The notes below the pieces were generated by a model that saw only the letters and a list, made by a program, of their open reading frames with translations, made no database searches and had not been told where the DNA came from. Positions 54,841-63,700 of a DNA stretch of 64,000 bases are shown in pieces. This stretch comes from Clostridium sp. D43t1_170807_H7 (lineage in GTDB: Bacteria; Bacillota; Clostridia; Clostridiales; Clostridiaceae): assembly GCF_015555905.1 (NCBI RefSeq), contig NZ_JADNLK010000001.1:1-64000 (forward strand), given 5' to 3'. The position numbers and the translations under genes were made by a program. Each line of letters begins with the position of its first letter. Positions within the stretch are counted from its first letter, which is position 1.

Positions 54841-56025
54841 TTATTTTTCTCCCTTCTTAACAAAATCACTCCATAATGGTGACATATTTCTTATTCTTTG
54901 TATAATTCCAGGTAATACCTCTAAAACATAATCAACATCTTCTTCGCTTGATCCATCACCTAATGTTAATCTTAATGATCCATGAGCTAATTCATGTGGT
55001 AAACCTATTGCTAAAAGCACATGTGATGGGTCTAATGATCCTGACGTACATGCACTTCCACTTGATGCACATATTCCTTCGAAATCTAATGATAATAAAA
55101 TTGATTCACCTTCTATATAAGTAAATCTTACATTTACATTACCAGGTAATCTCTTATCCCCTCTTGGTCCATTTAAATATGAGTATGGAACTTTTTCTAA
55201 TATTCCATCTATAAGCTTATCTCTAAGAGCTGAAATTCTTTCCATATGAGCTTCTAAGTCTTTTGTAGCTAACTCTATTGCTTTACCTAATCCAACAACT
55301 GATGCAATATTTTCTGTTCCTGCTCTTCTAGCTCTTTCTTGACCACCACCGTGGATTAAGTTGTCTATTCTTACACCTTTTCTTATGTATAAAGCACCTA
55401 TTCCCTTAGGTCCATATATTTTGTGACCTGCTAAAGATAAAAGGTCAATATTCATTTCTTTTACATCTACTGGAACATTTCCTACTGCTTGAACTGCATC
55501 TGTATGGAATAGAACCTTTCTTTCTCTACAAATTGCACCTATTTCTTTTACCGGTTGAATAGTTCCTATTTCATTATTTGCAAACATAATTGATACTAAA
55601 ATAGTCTTATCTGTTATTGCATTTTTTAATTCTTCTAAATCAATAAAACCTTCTTCATTAACATCTAAGTAAGTTACTTCAAATCCATTCTTCTCTAGGT
55701 ATTCACAAGTATGAAGAACTGCATGGTGTTCTATTTTAGTAGTTATTATATGATTTCCCTTTTTTCTATGTGCTGATGCAATACCTTTTATTGCCCAGTT
55801 ATCTGACTCAGATCCACCCCCTGTGAAGTAAACCTCATTCATATCACAATTTAAAGCTTTAGCAACTTGCCCTCTTGCCTTATCTATTGCCATTTTAGTT
55901 TCTCTTGATATTCCATAAAAAGATGATGGATTACCAAACTTTTCTGTAAAATATGGTAGCATTTCATTTAAAACTTCTGGCTTTACATAAGTAGTAGCCG
56001 CATAATCCATATATACTGTCTTCAT
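54841..56025 (-). CDS. iscS: cysteine desulfurase IscS
   Basis: PLP enzyme releasing sulfur from cysteine for Fe-S clusters and tRNA thiolation. The 394-residue protein has the opening [29 protein letters not shown], the PLP Lys in [13 protein letters not shown] near 205 and the catalytic loop [19 protein letters not shown] near 330. It follows iscR by 3 bases and precedes iscU. Confidence 0.96.
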   Translation of the reverse strand: MKTVYMDYAATTYVKPEVLNEMLPYFTEKFGNPSSFYGISRETKMAIDKARGQVAKALNCDMNEVYFTGGGSESDNWAIKGIASAHRKKGNHIITTKIEHHAVLHTCEYLEKNGFEVTYLDVNEEGFIDLEELKNAITDKTILVSIMFANNEIGTIQPVKEIGAICRERKVLFHTDAVQAVGNVPVDVKEMNIDLLSLAGHKIYGPKGIGALYIRKGVRIDNLIHGGGQERARRAGTENIASVVGLGKAIELATKDLEAHMERISALRDKLIDGILEKVPYSYLNGPRGDKRLPGNVNVRFTYIEGESILLSLDFEGICASSGSACTSGSLDPSHVLLAIGLPHELAHGSLRLTLGDGSSEEDVDYVLEVLPGIIQRIRNMSPLWSDFVKKGEK

Positions 56026-56028
56026 ATA

Positions 56029-56478
56029 TTATTCACTCCTCTGTAATGTTAACGCTTCGTTTTTTTCTTTAATTTTATTGTAGTCATCTACTATATCTTG
56101 TAACGTTATGCCTTCCATAACCTCATCTATACTATTTTTTATCTTTGTCCATAAAAGTCTAGTTGCACAACAATCTATATTATTACAAGCAACCCCTTCA
56201 ATACAATCAGCAATCTCTATAGGACCTTCAAGTACATACATTATATCTGAAACCTTAATATCCTTTGGTTCTCTACCTAATATATATCCACCTTGAGCTC
56301 CTCTTATACTATTTATAAGCTTTGCTTTCCTAAGTGGAGAAAATAACTGTTCTAAATAATATTCAGATATTCCTTGCCTTTGTGAAATAGTTTTTATTGA
56401 TAGAGGAGAATCTCCATAATGTATTGCTAATTCAACCATGGCTTTTACTCCATATCTTCCTTTAGTTGATAATTTCAT
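56029..56478 (-). CDS. iscR: Rrf2-family regulator IscR
   Basis: Winged-helix Fe-S sensor repressor of the isc operon. The 149-residue protein starts MKLSTKGRYGVKAMVELAIH; the DNA-binding wing segment has RGAQGGYILGREP. The cluster ligands are in DCIEGVACNNIDCC, giving three Cys of the IscR pattern plus an extra one. It is the first gene of the operon, with a consensus promoter upstream, consistent with autoregulation. Confidence 0.93.
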   Translation of the reverse strand: MKLSTKGRYGVKAMVELAIHYGDSPLSIKTISQRQGISEYYLEQLFSPLRKAKLINSIRGAQGGYILGREPKDIKVSDIMYVLEGPIEIADCIEGVACNNIDCCATRLLWTKIKNSIDEVMEGITLQDIVDDYNKIKEKNEALTLQRSE

Positions 56479-56523
56479 TTTCTCACCCCTTATTCAGACT
56501 TTTTTGCTCTGCTTTATATTTAT

Positions 56524-56552
56524 ATCATACTAACTTACTCTGTTTTTGTCAA
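56524..56552 (-). promoter_or_regulatory. promoter of the isc operon
   Basis: TTGACA (complement of 56547-56552), 17-base spacer, TATGAT (complement of 56524-56529). The spacer contains GAGTAAGTTAGTA, a plausible place for IscR binding. Confidence 0.8.
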
Positions 56553-56651
56553 CTATCATTTAATGTACTTCTAATTTATTTAAAAAAAATTTTTTATGTC
56601 AACTTATTAATTAATATTTATTAATATAAAGTAGATTTTTAATAATATAAG

Positions 56652-57362
56652 TTATTCTTCAAGCATTATATCTAATATTTCCTTATCAGTCTCCCTCATT
56701 CCCTCTTTTCCTAATCTACCAACTGCTGTTATTGTTTCTTCAATATTTTCCTTTAAAATACCTGTTTTGGGACTATAACATTGTCCTTCCATAGCAAGAT
56801 AATGGCCTATCATACTTGCATCAACACTTGTAGCAATCTTAGCTGCACATGATGCTTTTGCGCCATCACATACTATTCCTGAAATATTAGCTAAAGTATT
56901 TGCAACAGTTTTATTAATTTGCTCTAATGTTCCACCCTCTAAATATGTAATTGCCGCTCCACTAGCACATCCTGCACTTACAGCTCCACAAAAGGCTGAA
57001 AGTCTCCCTATTCCAGTTTTTTGATGTATTGTCATAAGATTAGAGAATATTAACCCTCTATATAATTGTTCCTCTGATAAGCCTTTTTCCCTTGCATATA
57101 TTATTACAGGAATTGACGTTGCCATCCCCTGATTTCCACTTCCTGAATTAGTCATAACAGGCAATGAACTTCCACTCATTCTAGCTTCTGAAGCTGATGC
57201 TGCATAAACTTTAAGTTTAGTAACAATAGAATTGGGATAACATTTCATAAGCATCTTTCCTATACCTACTCCATATTCTACTTTTAAGCCCTCCTCTGCT
57301 ATTGTTATGTTATATTCAATTTGCTTATCTAATAGTTCCTTTACATCATTTGTTCCCCCATG
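56652..57362 (-). pseudogene. UPF0597 (CyuA/YhaM-like) protein, 5'-truncated
   Basis: Related to the L-serine dehydratase-like UPF0597 proteins, some of which act as L-cysteine desulfidases. The C-terminal ~236 residues remain: EYNITIAEEGLKVEYGVGIG, VYAASASEARMSGSSLPVMT, NSGSGNQGMATSIPV, FCGAVSAGCASGAAI and VCDGAKASCAAKIATS with Cys ligand candidates. The frame opens at a TAA (57363-57365) only 13 bases from the rarA stop and has no start codon at its beginning; the N-terminal half (about 190 residues) is missing. An internal ATG at 57254 could make 200 residues, but without the first domain. It is probably a deletion remnant. Confidence 0.85.
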
Positions 57363-57378
57363 TTATTAAATTATTTTT

Positions 57379-58644
57379 CTACTTCTTAACTCTATCCCAA
57401 TAATCTTTTGTGGCCTTTTCAAACTTATTGTCCCCATATTCATAATAGGTTCTATGTTTTATATTATCAGGCAAATATTGTTGTTGTATATAATGATTAG
57501 GATAATTGTGTGGATACTTATATTCAACCCCTCTTCCCATTTTACAGGCACCACTATAATGTGCATCTTTTAAATGATTAGGAATATCACCTATAGTCAT
57601 ATTTTCTAAATCCTTCAATGCAGAATCTATTGCTAAATATGCCGAATTTGACTTTGGACTTGTTGCTAAAAGTATTGTAGCCTCTGCAAGTGGAATTCTA
57701 GCTTCTGGAAATCCTAATTCTCTAGCAGAATCTACTAATGATTTAACTATTAAACTTGCTTGTGGATATGCTAATCCAATATCTTCTGCCGCAATTACTT
57801 GAAGTCTTCTACAAATAGATATTAAATCACCAGCTTTAACAAGTCTAGCCAAATAATGAATTGCAGCGTCTGCATCACTACCACGAATTGATTTCTGAAA
57901 TGCGCTAAGTATATCATAATGTGCGTCACCATCATTATCGTAAGAAATTACCTTACTTTGAGTTGAATCCTTAACAACACTTAAATCAATTACTACAAAT
58001 TTATCACTATTAGGTTTAGTTGAATTTAATGCAATTTCTAACCCATTAATAGCCTTTCTCACATCTCCATTACAGTAAGAAGCTAAATAATCTATAGCTT
58101 CTTCCTTAACATCTAGTTTTATTTCACTATAATCTTTACTTTTTATATCAATGGCTCTTAATATAGCCTTCTTTATATCTTCCTCTCCTACAGGCTTAAA
58201 TTCAAATATGGTAGATCTAGATAATAAAGCTTTAAATATATAAAAATAAGGATTTTCTGTAGTTGATGCAATTAATGTTATTCTACCATCTTCTATATAT
58301 TCTAAAAGTGATTGTTGTTGCTTTTTATTAAAGTTCTGAATCTCATCTAAATAAAGAACTACACCATTAACACCTAAAAAAGTATCTAACTCTTTTGTTA
58401 TCTCTTGAATATCTTTTAATGAAGCATTAGTTGCATTAAGCTTGTAAAACCTTTTTCCAGCCTTTTCAGCAATAATATTTGCTACTGTAGTTTTTCCTAC
58501 ACCTGGCGGTCCATAAAATATCATATTTGAAATTCTACCACTCTTTACTATTCTATCTAAAATCTTATTTTTTCCTAATATATGTTGTTGACCACATACT
58601 TCACTTAATTGTGTAGGCCTAATTAAATCTGCTAATGGTTTCAT
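57379..58644 (-). CDS. rarA: replication-associated recombination protein A (RarA/MgsA)
   Basis: AAA+ ATPase acting at stalled replication forks. The 421-residue protein has the N-terminal LADLIRPTQLSEVCGQQHIL, Walker A FYGPPGVGKTTVA near residue 45, Walker B LYLDEIQNF, sensor I STTENPYF, then RLQVIAAEDIGLAYPQA and the C-terminal LKDAHYSGACKMGRGVEY typical of RarA. It is upstream of the UPF0597 remnant and immediately downstream of the terminator ending the CAP-domain gene. Confidence 0.94.
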   Translation of the reverse strand: MKPLADLIRPTQLSEVCGQQHILGKNKILDRIVKSGRISNMIFYGPPGVGKTTVANIIAEKAGKRFYKLNATNASLKDIQEITKELDTFLGVNGVVLYLDEIQNFNKKQQQSLLEYIEDGRITLIASTTENPYFYIFKALLSRSTIFEFKPVGEEDIKKAILRAIDIKSKDYSEIKLDVKEEAIDYLASYCNGDVRKAINGLEIALNSTKPNSDKFVVIDLSVVKDSTQSKVISYDNDGDAHYDILSAFQKSIRGSDADAAIHYLARLVKAGDLISICRRLQVIAAEDIGLAYPQASLIVKSLVDSARELGFPEARIPLAEATILLATSPKSNSAYLAIDSALKDLENMTIGDIPNHLKDAHYSGACKMGRGVEYKYPHNYPNHYIQQQYLPDNIKHRTYYEYGDNKFEKATKDYWDRVKK

Positions 58645-58718
58645 TTTTTCACCTCAAAGTCTTTTAATATTTAAAGTATAACATAACATAAGAAAAGTTA
58701 TAGACTTATTTATAATAA

Positions 58719-58755
58719 AAAAGGGTTGTCCACTTTTTATTGTGAACAAACCCTT
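58719..58755 (-). terminator. terminator of the CAP-domain gene
   Basis: AAAGGGTTTGTTCA(C) arms with complement, then TTTTTTATT on the minus strand, about 30 bases past the stop at 58788. Confidence 0.85.
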
Positions 58756-58787
58756 TGTTACATTATCTTATATTACTATTTATATTA

Positions 58788-59762
58788 CTATTTGTAAAAC
58801 TCTTGAGTAGCATATACTTTATTTCCTATTTTATACACTCCAACTCCTATGCTTGAGAAGTTAGTAGATAAAATATTTGCTCTATGACCTGATGAATTCA
58901 TCCAGTTAGTCATAAATTGTTCTGCAAGGGCATCTGCACTTACATTACCACCAATATAAGCTATATTTTCTCCCCATGCATTGTAAGATACTCCATCCTT
59001 TTTCATTTGAGTTGTTATAAGATTTCCATTTAAATCTTCATGACTAAAGTAATTATTATCTCCCATATCTTGAGATTTAATTCTAGCATACTTTTGCATT
59101 ACAGTATTATATGTTAACGCTGGAACTCCTGCCTTAGCTCTTTCTTCATTTACCTTATTATATATAGCTGTTTCTACAGCTGCCATAAAGTTCGTATCTG
59201 CACTAGTTACGTTATCCTCTGTTGAATTATCCGCTGTCTCATCAACTACTGGTGTATCTGGAGTACTTGGTGTCTCCTCTGGAACGCTTGGCGTTTCATT
59301 TACTGTTGGTGTATCTGGTGTGCTAGGAGTTTCTGTATCTACTGTTGGTGGAACAACTGTATCTCCTGGCGTTTCATCTACACTTGGATTATTAGGAACA
59401 TTTGGTGTTTCTGTATCTACTGTTGGTGGAACAACATTATTATTATTATTATTATTATTGTTGTTGTTATTATTACTGTTATTTCCGTTATGATTAGGCT
59501 TGTCCACTGTTCCTCCAATAATTATTGTTCCACCTGAACAATTACCCCACCATATTTTTTTAAAAGTTAAACCTTGAAGTAAACTTCCTGACGTACTACA
59601 CCCATTTGATTTATTTAAATTTGTTTCTGAACTATTCTCCACCTTAATTATATTAGTATTTGTTTTTTCTTGTGAATTCTTCTTAGTAGCTGCAAAAGCT
59701 GGTGTAACAGCTCCCCCTACTACAGTTAATGTAACTATACTAGCAATTAGTTTATTTTTCAT
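58788..59762 (-). CDS. secreted CAP/SCP-like domain protein
   Basis: About 324 residues, exported. The signal peptide MKNKLIASIVTLTVVGGAVT ends near AFA. A polyasparagine tract (about residues 95-115) follows, encoded by repeated AAT/AAC. Next come near-identical Pro/Thr repeats of the type VVPPTVDTETP. The last ~130 residues are a CAP domain (INVNE-type KVNEERAKAGVPALTYN, SHEDLNGN, GENIAYIGG, WMNSSGHRANILS). The ATG at 59762 has GGAG upstream; a GTG 3 codons earlier is unlikely. Role unknown; possibly wall- or spore-associated. Confidence 0.9.
   Translation of the reverse strand: MKNKLIASIVTLTVVGGAVTPAFAATKKNSQEKTNTNIIKVENSSETNLNKSNGCSTSGSLLQGLTFKKIWWGNCSGGTIIIGGTVDKPNHNGNNSNNNNNNNNNNNNNVVPPTVDTETPNVPNNPSVDETPGDTVVPPTVDTETPSTPDTPTVNETPSVPEETPSTPDTPVVDETADNSTEDNVTSADTNFMAAVETAIYNKVNEERAKAGVPALTYNTVMQKYARIKSQDMGDNNYFSHEDLNGNLITTQMKKDGVSYNAWGENIAYIGGNVSADALAEQFMTNWMNSSGHRANILSTNFSSIGVGVYKIGNKVYATQEFYK
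59430..59480 (-). repeat. trinucleotide repeat coding for a polyasparagine tract
   Basis: A run of ATT and GTT/ATG-like triplets (AAT/AAC on the coding strand) forms an Asn run of about 15 residues in the CAP-domain protein. Length change would not shift frame. Confidence 0.8.
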
Positions 59763-60037
59763 CTGTACCACTCCTTTTTATTTTTTCGAGCAATTTAATG
59801 TTACTCAATATCTTATTAGTTCAAAGTACTTTTTACTTTCACTAACGCTGCCAGTTACAGTTATACCATAGCTTGTCTATTTTTATTATAGTAGGTTACC
59901 TCCTTATATACCTTATCTTTTATTGTTAAGATTTTATTTCCTTTTTCACCACTAATATTACAATGAAATTTCCGCATATTTTCTTACTTTATAGCACCTT
60001 AGAAATATACCCCATGTAATATATTTCTAAATATTTT

Positions 60038-60541
60038 TTAGTCATTTTTTATAAAATTTTTGTTTTCATTTTGTGCACTTTCCAAACTATCATATTCCTT
60101 CACACTTTCAATGTAAAATTCTCCTTCTTTTTTGGTCAATACAACTTCTACTGGCACATCATTTCCCTCTGCTGTATCATACCCTTCTTCTACCCCATCA
60201 CTTTGTAATGTTGTTGCTTGAGCCTCCATATTTATTAATAAACATAAATTGTATTTATCATCCTCTTTAGTGACTCCTATAACTTCACTTTCATATTTAT
60301 TTAATACTACATTCCCTATATAATAACTATAAAATATTACATAATTAGACTCATTAAAAGTTTGACTATCTATATAATCACTAACCTCCTCATCATAATC
60401 ACCATCATATGATAGTACCTTATCAACAACCTCTTTCATTTTATTTATCTCATTTTGTGATATATTACTACTACACATAACCATCGTTAAGTTAAACATA
60501 ATCATTGCTACTACCATTATATTTGAAACAATTTTTCTCAT
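60038..60541 (-). CDS. small exported protein, 167 residues
   Basis: Begins MRKIVSNIMVVAMIMFNLTM with a hydrophobic core and VMC near residue 23, so it may be a secreted protein or, less certainly, a lipoprotein (the lipobox is poor). The mature part is acidic and contains EVVDKVLSYDGDYDEEVSDY and VIFYSYYIGNVVLNKYESEV. The C-terminal part has VPVEVVLTKKEGEFYIESVK. The family is not recognised. Between it and the CAP gene, 275 bases hold a hairpin TTAGAAATATA...TATATTTCTAA (59999-60029) and no gene. Confidence 0.65.
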   Translation of the reverse strand: MRKIVSNIMVVAMIMFNLTMVMCSSNISQNEINKMKEVVDKVLSYDGDYDEEVSDYIDSQTFNESNYVIFYSYYIGNVVLNKYESEVIGVTKEDDKYNLCLLINMEAQATTLQSDGVEEGYDTAEGNDVPVEVVLTKKEGEFYIESVKEYDSLESAQNENKNFIKND

Positions 60542-60728
60542 CTTTTTTTCCTACCTTTCATTTATTAATTTCTATATTATTCTTATGTAACGTTATTTAG
60601 TTATATGAATCTTATATAATGAAATTTAAGTGAAGCTCTAAATTTTAATTTAGTTAACTGAACTTACTCCTCTGAGTGATAGTGAAGAGTGCGTTTCCTT
60701 TTAAATAGAATTCAATTATAATGATATA

Positions 60729-60770
60729 AAAAAAGCAGTAATGTATCACTTCGATACATTACTGCTTTTT
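60729..60770 (-). terminator. terminator of asrABC
   Basis: AAAAAGCAGTAATGTATC inverted around GAAGT, then seven T on the minus strand, just past the asrC stop. Confidence 0.9.
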
Positions 60771-60775
60771 GTTAA

Positions 60776-61747
60776 TTAAGTGTTTGGATACTTAATTCCA
60801 CTCCAGTATATATTATTCTTTAATATAGCCTTATCTGAAAGAGTAACTCCGTCTAATGCCCACTTTTTGAACTCTTCAAACCCTGTTCTATCTACTATAT
60901 AACCAATGTGTTCCTTACCACCTGGTGCATTTTTATCTATATATTCAGTAACATACTTGTATGTATTTTGAATTACTTTAATTATGCTATCTTCATCTAC
61001 CCAAATTATAAAATCTTCTGCTAATCTTGGATTTTTCTTACCTGTTCTACCCATTATAGCTAATCTATAATATTTCTCTTTACTTCTAGTCCATGCTCCT
61101 GTTGGGCAGTTAATTACACATTCACCACATCCAATACATTTGCTATGGTCTCTTACTGGTGTGTAATTCTCAAAATCTAATGCCGCTGTAGACTTTTTAG
61201 TACATGCTCTAACACAAGCTCCACAAGATATACACTTATTTTGATCTAATTGTGGTTCAGTCATACCAATAATACCAAAGTCATGCATTCTAACCTTCAT
61301 ACAGTCATTAGGACATCCTGTTAATGCAACTTTGAAATGTAAGTCATGTGGGAATATTGCTTTTTCTATTTTCTTTGCAAAATTAGTTGTATTATAGTTT
61401 GCAAATGGACAAACGTTATTTCCTATACATGCAGATATATTTCTTGTACCAGCAGAAGTATATCCTTTATCTGGAATCTCTTGATTAATTTCTAATCCTT
61501 CAATAATTGGTTGAAGTAATTCATTAACCTTATCCATGTTTTTCATATCTATTCCTGGAACTTCAAAACCTTGTCTAGTTGTTAAATGAACTGTTCCATT
61601 ACCATACTTTTCAGCAATTTCTTGAATAAGCCCTAAGTATTTAGCATTTAAATGTCCACCTGGAACTCTTATTCTTGAAGCTGTAATACCTCTATGCTTT
61701 GTAACTCTAAAAGCATTCTTTTTAAGCTTTTTAGTATTGATATCCAT
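60776..61747 (-). CDS. asrC: anaerobic sulfite reductase subunit C
   Basis: Siroheme-containing catalytic subunit reducing sulfite to sulfide. The 323-residue protein has the siroheme/4Fe-4S cysteines in CIGNNVCPFANYNTT and ALTGCPNDCMKVRMHD. It also has two ferredoxin-type clusters: CISCGACVRACTKKS and CIGCGECVINCPTGAW. The opening ITASRIRVPGGHLNAKYL is the sulfite/nitrite reductase half-domain. It is last in the operon, 13 bases after asrB. Confidence 0.95.
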   Translation of the reverse strand: MDINTKKLKKNAFRVTKHRGITASRIRVPGGHLNAKYLGLIQEIAEKYGNGTVHLTTRQGFEVPGIDMKNMDKVNELLQPIIEGLEINQEIPDKGYTSAGTRNISACIGNNVCPFANYNTTNFAKKIEKAIFPHDLHFKVALTGCPNDCMKVRMHDFGIIGMTEPQLDQNKCISCGACVRACTKKSTAALDFENYTPVRDHSKCIGCGECVINCPTGAWTRSKEKYYRLAIMGRTGKKNPRLAEDFIIWVDEDSIIKVIQNTYKYVTEYIDKNAPGGKEHIGYIVDRTGFEEFKKWALDGVTLSDKAILKNNIYWSGIKYPNT

Positions 61748-61760
61748 TAATTACTTCCTC

Positions 61761-62555
61761 CTAATCAATTAAAGATTTTCCTACTGTATAATTAAATACT
61801 GGCCCGTCTAAACAAATATAAGTATCATCTATCTTACAGTGTCCACACTTACCTATTCCACAGCACATTTTTCTTTCTTGAGAAATCCAGATATTTTCTT
61901 CCTTGATTCCAAGCTTTAAGAATTCTAAAACTGTAAACTTCATCATCATTGGAGGACCAACTACTACTACTTGTACATTATCCATATCTTTGATTTCTAA
62001 TTCAGGAATGTATTTAGTAACTAATCCAACATTACCTTGATAACCTTCTTTTGCAGTATCAACTGTTAAGATAAGGTTCATAGTCTTTTCCCAAACCTTC
62101 ATATCTTCTTTAAATAAAACATCTTCTGGTGATTTGAATCCTGTAATAAGAGTCATACTCTTGCAGTCATCACTATTATTTGAGAAGTATTCTACTATTC
62201 CTCTTACTGGTGAAAGGCCTGTCCCTCCAGCAACAACTATTACTTCTTTACCTTTATAATTTTCTATATCAAATCCATTTCCATAAGGACCTCTTAAGAA
62301 TAATTTATCTCCAACGTAGTTCTTAAATATTTCGTTAGTAACTTTACCAACTCTTCTTATTGTTAAATCAACAAATCCTTCACCAATTCCACTTACTGAT
62401 ATTGGTGCTTCTCCATACTTAGGTAATGATACTTCAAAGAATTGACCTGGTTTAACATCACCTTTGAAAGCCATTCTAAAAGTATACTCAATTGGAGTAT
62501 GTTCAATTACTTCTAAAATTTCTGATCTAAATGGTATGTATTCATTCTTAGTCAT
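61761..62555 (-). CDS. asrB: anaerobic sulfite reductase subunit B
   Basis: FAD/NAD(P)H-dependent electron-transfer subunit. The 264-residue protein has the flavin fold (LRGPYGNGFDIENYKGKEV), the NAD-binding VAGGTGLSPVRGIVEYF, VVVVGPPMMMKFTV and a C-terminal cluster region CCGIGKCGHCKI...YICLDGP for a 2Fe-2S cluster. It overlaps the asrA stop by 8 bases. Confidence 0.95.
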   Translation of the reverse strand: MTKNEYIPFRSEILEVIEHTPIEYTFRMAFKGDVKPGQFFEVSLPKYGEAPISVSGIGEGFVDLTIRRVGKVTNEIFKNYVGDKLFLRGPYGNGFDIENYKGKEVIVVAGGTGLSPVRGIVEYFSNNSDDCKSMTLITGFKSPEDVLFKEDMKVWEKTMNLILTVDTAKEGYQGNVGLVTKYIPELEIKDMDNVQVVVVGPPMMMKFTVLEFLKLGIKEENIWISQERKMCCGIGKCGHCKIDDTYICLDGPVFNYTVGKSLID

Positions 62556-63564
62556 TATTCTTCACCTCGTTCATAGCACCTTCAAGTTTATTTATTATAG
62601 TTGAGAAACTAATATATTCTGGACAGATATCATCACATCTACCACATCCAACGCACATGTGATAACCCCATTTTTTCTTATAGTCATAAACTTTATGAAG
62701 AGTCTTAAATCTCATCTTTTGTCCTTTTTCTTTTCTAAAGCTATGACCACCAGCCATATCTGTATATCCATCTACGTGACAAGAAGCCCAAACTCTTCTT
62801 CTTTCACCAGCATTTTTGTTATCCTTATATGTTATATCTTGCATAGTGAAGCATGTACATGTTGGACAAACAAAATTACATCTACCACAAGTTATACATC
62901 TTTCATTGTATTCATTCCACATTGTAGATTTCATCACTTCTAAACCTAAGTTTTCTGGAATATTAACCTTAACTGGATTTTCTGTAACGAAATCTGGTGT
63001 AACTTCCTTTTCTTCCTTTTCTATAGAAGCTATTATATTAGCAATTTCTTCATCTTTAATATCTAAATATACATCTTGTCCATCTACTTTAATGTATGCA
63101 TTATATTCGTCAGTTTTATTAGATCCCATACTTACGCAGAAACAATTTTCGAAACTTTTTTCACAGCCAATTAAAACGAATTTTGCTCTTTCTCTCATTT
63201 TTTTATAGTATATATCTTCGAATCCATTTCTTAAATAAATATCATCAATTCTTTTTATTGAGTGAATTTCGCAACTTCTTAAGAATATTAAAGCTGGTCT
63301 TTCATCAACTTCAGCTTCTTTACATTCATCATCTGTAAAGAAAAATAAAGTTTGTCTTGTTGGTAAAATAGTTTCTTTATATGAATAACTTGATTTGCTA
63401 TCAAATTCTATTTCTTCAATAGTTGAAATTTCCCCATATCTAACTCTGTCTGTGTCAGAAAAAGTACCTGCTCCTTCAAATACTTTAGGTGCATATATTC
63501 TATACTTTTTTGAAAGCTCTTTTAATGCTAAATTTACATTTTCTACACTAAGTTTATATCCCAT
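62548..63564 (-). CDS. asrA: anaerobic sulfite reductase subunit A
   Basis: Iron-sulfur electron-transfer subunit of about 338 residues. Two 4Fe-4S motifs are visible: CITCGRCNFVCPTCTCF near 222 and CVGCGRCDDICPEY near 312. The N-terminal domain contains ALIFLRSCEIHSIKRID. ATG 63564 fits the upstream GAGGTG. First gene of asrABC, behind a Rex-like site, so it is likely expressed when NADH is high. Confidence 0.95.
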   Translation of the reverse strand: MGYKLSVENVNLALKELSKKYRIYAPKVFEGAGTFSDTDRVRYGEISTIEEIEFDSKSSYSYKETILPTRQTLFFFTDDECKEAEVDERPALIFLRSCEIHSIKRIDDIYLRNGFEDIYYKKMRERAKFVLIGCEKSFENCFCVSMGSNKTDEYNAYIKVDGQDVYLDIKDEEIANIIASIEKEEKEVTPDFVTENPVKVNIPENLGLEVMKSTMWNEYNERCITCGRCNFVCPTCTCFTMQDITYKDNKNAGERRRVWASCHVDGYTDMAGGHSFRKEKGQKMRFKTLHKVYDYKKKWGYHMCVGCGRCDDICPEYISFSTIINKLEGAMNEVKNND

Positions 63565-63622
63565 TATCAAACACCTCTTAAGCTTATTTATTGGTTGTCA
63601 ATTATTATCTCCATATAAACAT

Positions 63623-63640
63623 TTGTTATATTATTAACAA
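63623..63640. promoter_or_regulatory. Rex-type operator upstream of asrABC
   Basis: TTGTTATATTATTAACAA reads on the minus strand as TTGTTAATAATATAACAA, which differs from the Rex consensus TTGTTAANNNNTTAACAA at one position. It lies about 60 bases before asrA. Rex senses the NADH/NAD+ ratio, which fits a reductase operon. Confidence 0.7.
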
Positions 63641-63675
63641 TTACCTTTTAGATTTTATATCTTTTGTCGAAAAAA

Positions 63676-63700
63676 AACCGTGATGATAATCACAGTTTTA
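63676..63700 (-). terminator. terminator of a gene further right
   Basis: ACTGTGATTATCATCACGGT-type stem followed by eight T on the minus strand. It would end a minus-strand transcript entering from the right. The AT-rich stretch from 63701 to the window end shows no reading frame that I can support. Confidence 0.75.

Noticed and set aside
59763-60037. Structured riboswitch upstream of the CAP-domain gene
   Set aside because: Some GC-richer segments are present, but no known aptamer landmarks (for example of c-di-GMP classes) could be matched by eye.
62659-63208. Plus-strand frames opposite asrA
   Set aside because: They are antisense shadows of a strongly supported gene with Fe-S motifs.
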